From the NCBI GenBank assembly GCA_965229695.1, contig OZ245921.1, positions 2,666,001 to 2,730,000 of the forward strand: a DNA stretch of 64,000 nucleotides. The letters run 5' to 3'. The position numbers and the translations under genes are program-made. How positions within the stretch are numbered: position 1 is the first letter of the stretch; each line of letters starts with the position of its first letter. The notes under the pieces were generated by a model, which searched no databases, was not told where the DNA came from, and saw only the letters and a program-made list of their open reading frames with translations. Below are positions 63,393 to 64,000 of the stretch, one piece after another. The stretch comes from JANSYL01 sp965229695 (GTDB lineage: Bacteria; Pseudomonadota; Alphaproteobacteria; Rhodobacterales; Rhodobacteraceae).

Positions 63393-64000
63393 TCATGCCA
63401 CAGCCACTCGTCGCGGCCCAGAATCGATCGTTCCCACCATCCTGTCCAGATGCCGCGCAATCAGCTCGGATTTCAGCGCTTGATAGTCCGGATCGTCCCA
63501 GCGGCAGTGGAACTCATTCGGATCGTCGTGAAGATCGAACAGTTCGCCCAAACCAGGATGGGAATGATAGACCACGAGCTTGTAGCGCCCGTCGCAGGTC
63601 ATCGAGGCGCGCGTATCATGGGTCACCTCGGATGAACCAAGAGAATCGTTGAAATCGGTAACCACGGTTTCCTTGTGATGATCCACGCCCTTGAACACCG
63701 TTTCGGTGAAGCTCTGGCCTTGGATCTTGTCGCCGATCTCAAGTCCCGCCTGCCGAAGCAGGGTTGGAGCGATATCGATGGTCTCGACCATGGCTTGGCT
63801 TTGCATGCCCTTTGGAATCCCCGGCCCAGCCATGATCAGAGGCACCCGGACCAGCCCCTCAAAGAACCGCGCGCCTTTGTAGAGCAAGCCGTGATCGCCC
63901 AACATCTCGCCATGATCCGATGTGAAGATCACCACCGTTTTGTCGATCTTGCCCGTGGTTTCCAGATGATCAAGCAAACGGCCGAACTGCCGATCCAGGT
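63393..64000 (-). CDS. Second type I sulfatase (partial, C-terminal)
   Basis: The gene runs off the right edge; about 200 C-terminal residues are visible, continuing upstream in frame to the window end. It has the metal motif FTSDHGEMLGDHGLLYKG and the C-terminal HPGLGELFDLHDDPNEFHC of sulfatases. It is a different subfamily from the one at 56784 by sequence. The CxPxR activation site is outside the window, so its maturation type cannot be judged. It precedes the isomerase gene in one operon. Confidence 0.88.
   Translation of the reverse strand, partial: LDRQFGRLLDHLETTGKIDKTVVIFTSDHGEMLGDHGLLYKGARFFEGLVRVPLIMAGPGIPKGMQSQAMVETIDIAPTLLRQAGLEIGDKIQGQSFTETVFKGVDHHKETVVTDFNDSLGSSEVTHDTRASMTCDGRYKLVVYHSHPGLGELFDLHDDPNEFHCRWDDPDYQALKSELIARHLDRMVGTIDSGPRRVAVA

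Overview
The window looks like about 64 kb of chromosome from a marine-type alphaproteobacterium of the Rhodobacterales (Roseobacter group). The evidence is GC-rich codon use, a TRAP importer, a fused MrpAB antiporter, the pcm-tolC pair, a DUF6280 gene, MttB-family methyltransferases with an Arg/Gly-rich N-terminus, and Hint-domain proteins. No rRNA or replication gene was seen, and the only RNA gene found is a tRNA-Cys.

Region 1 (1-26,257) is a catabolic block. It starts with a TRAP importer whose binding protein is divergent from its permeases, then a LysR regulator facing a luciferase-like monooxygenase and an enol-lactonase-like hydrolase. A small stress/sulfur group follows (winged-helix/TPR regulator, 1-Cys peroxiredoxin, Tat-exported sulfurtransferase, acetyltransferase, methyltransferase). 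The core is a LysR gene divergent from an unusual run: MttB homolog, thiolase, paaA, VOC protein, paaB, paaC, paaD, paaE, an extra PaaA/PaaC-like diiron protein, and a second MttB homolog. Downstream on the minus strand lie an FAD amine oxidase, an aldehyde dehydrogenase and a dihydrodipicolinate-synthase-family lyase under a GntR regulator, facing a GlxA-type AraC regulator. The PaaABCDE-type oxygenase is embedded between two MttB-type methyltransferases, with no PaaK, PaaG, PaaZ or corrinoid protein in view. I infer uptake and oxidative breakdown of an N-methylated, possibly ring-containing compound. This is the best candidate here for an undescribed pathway.

Region 2 (26,433-32,334) is a complete Mrp Na+/H+ antiporter operon (fused AB, then C, D, E, F, G).

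Region 3 (33,000-44,550) is accessory. Three paralogous AraC-type regulators surround a 1524-residue FG-GAP protein with 7+7 repeats (probably two seven-bladed propellers joined by an RTX-like linker) and a C-terminal Hint domain. A second Hint-like protein lacks the nucleophilic Cys. Decayed mobilisation (mobC) and integrase pseudogenes follow.

Region 4 (44,600-50,030) is housekeeping: a DUF6280 protein, EF-P, a rhomboid protease, an acidic PopZ-like protein, a TolC-family protein and a Pcm-like methyltransferase.

Region 5 (50,188-64,000) is probably a genomic island inserted at tRNA-Cys with a P4-type integrase. It carries an AraC/SDR/SnoaL/VOC group. It also carries a sulfatase module: sulfatase plus formylglycine-generating enzyme, divergent from a GntR regulator, a ThDP enzyme, a 3-hydroxyacyl-CoA dehydrogenase-like enzyme and a KDGal kinase, with a second sulfatase and a DsbA-type isomerase on the other strand. 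Four TTGG-N5-CCAA-like sites around the GntR gene suggest one local regulon. The island's right end was not seen.
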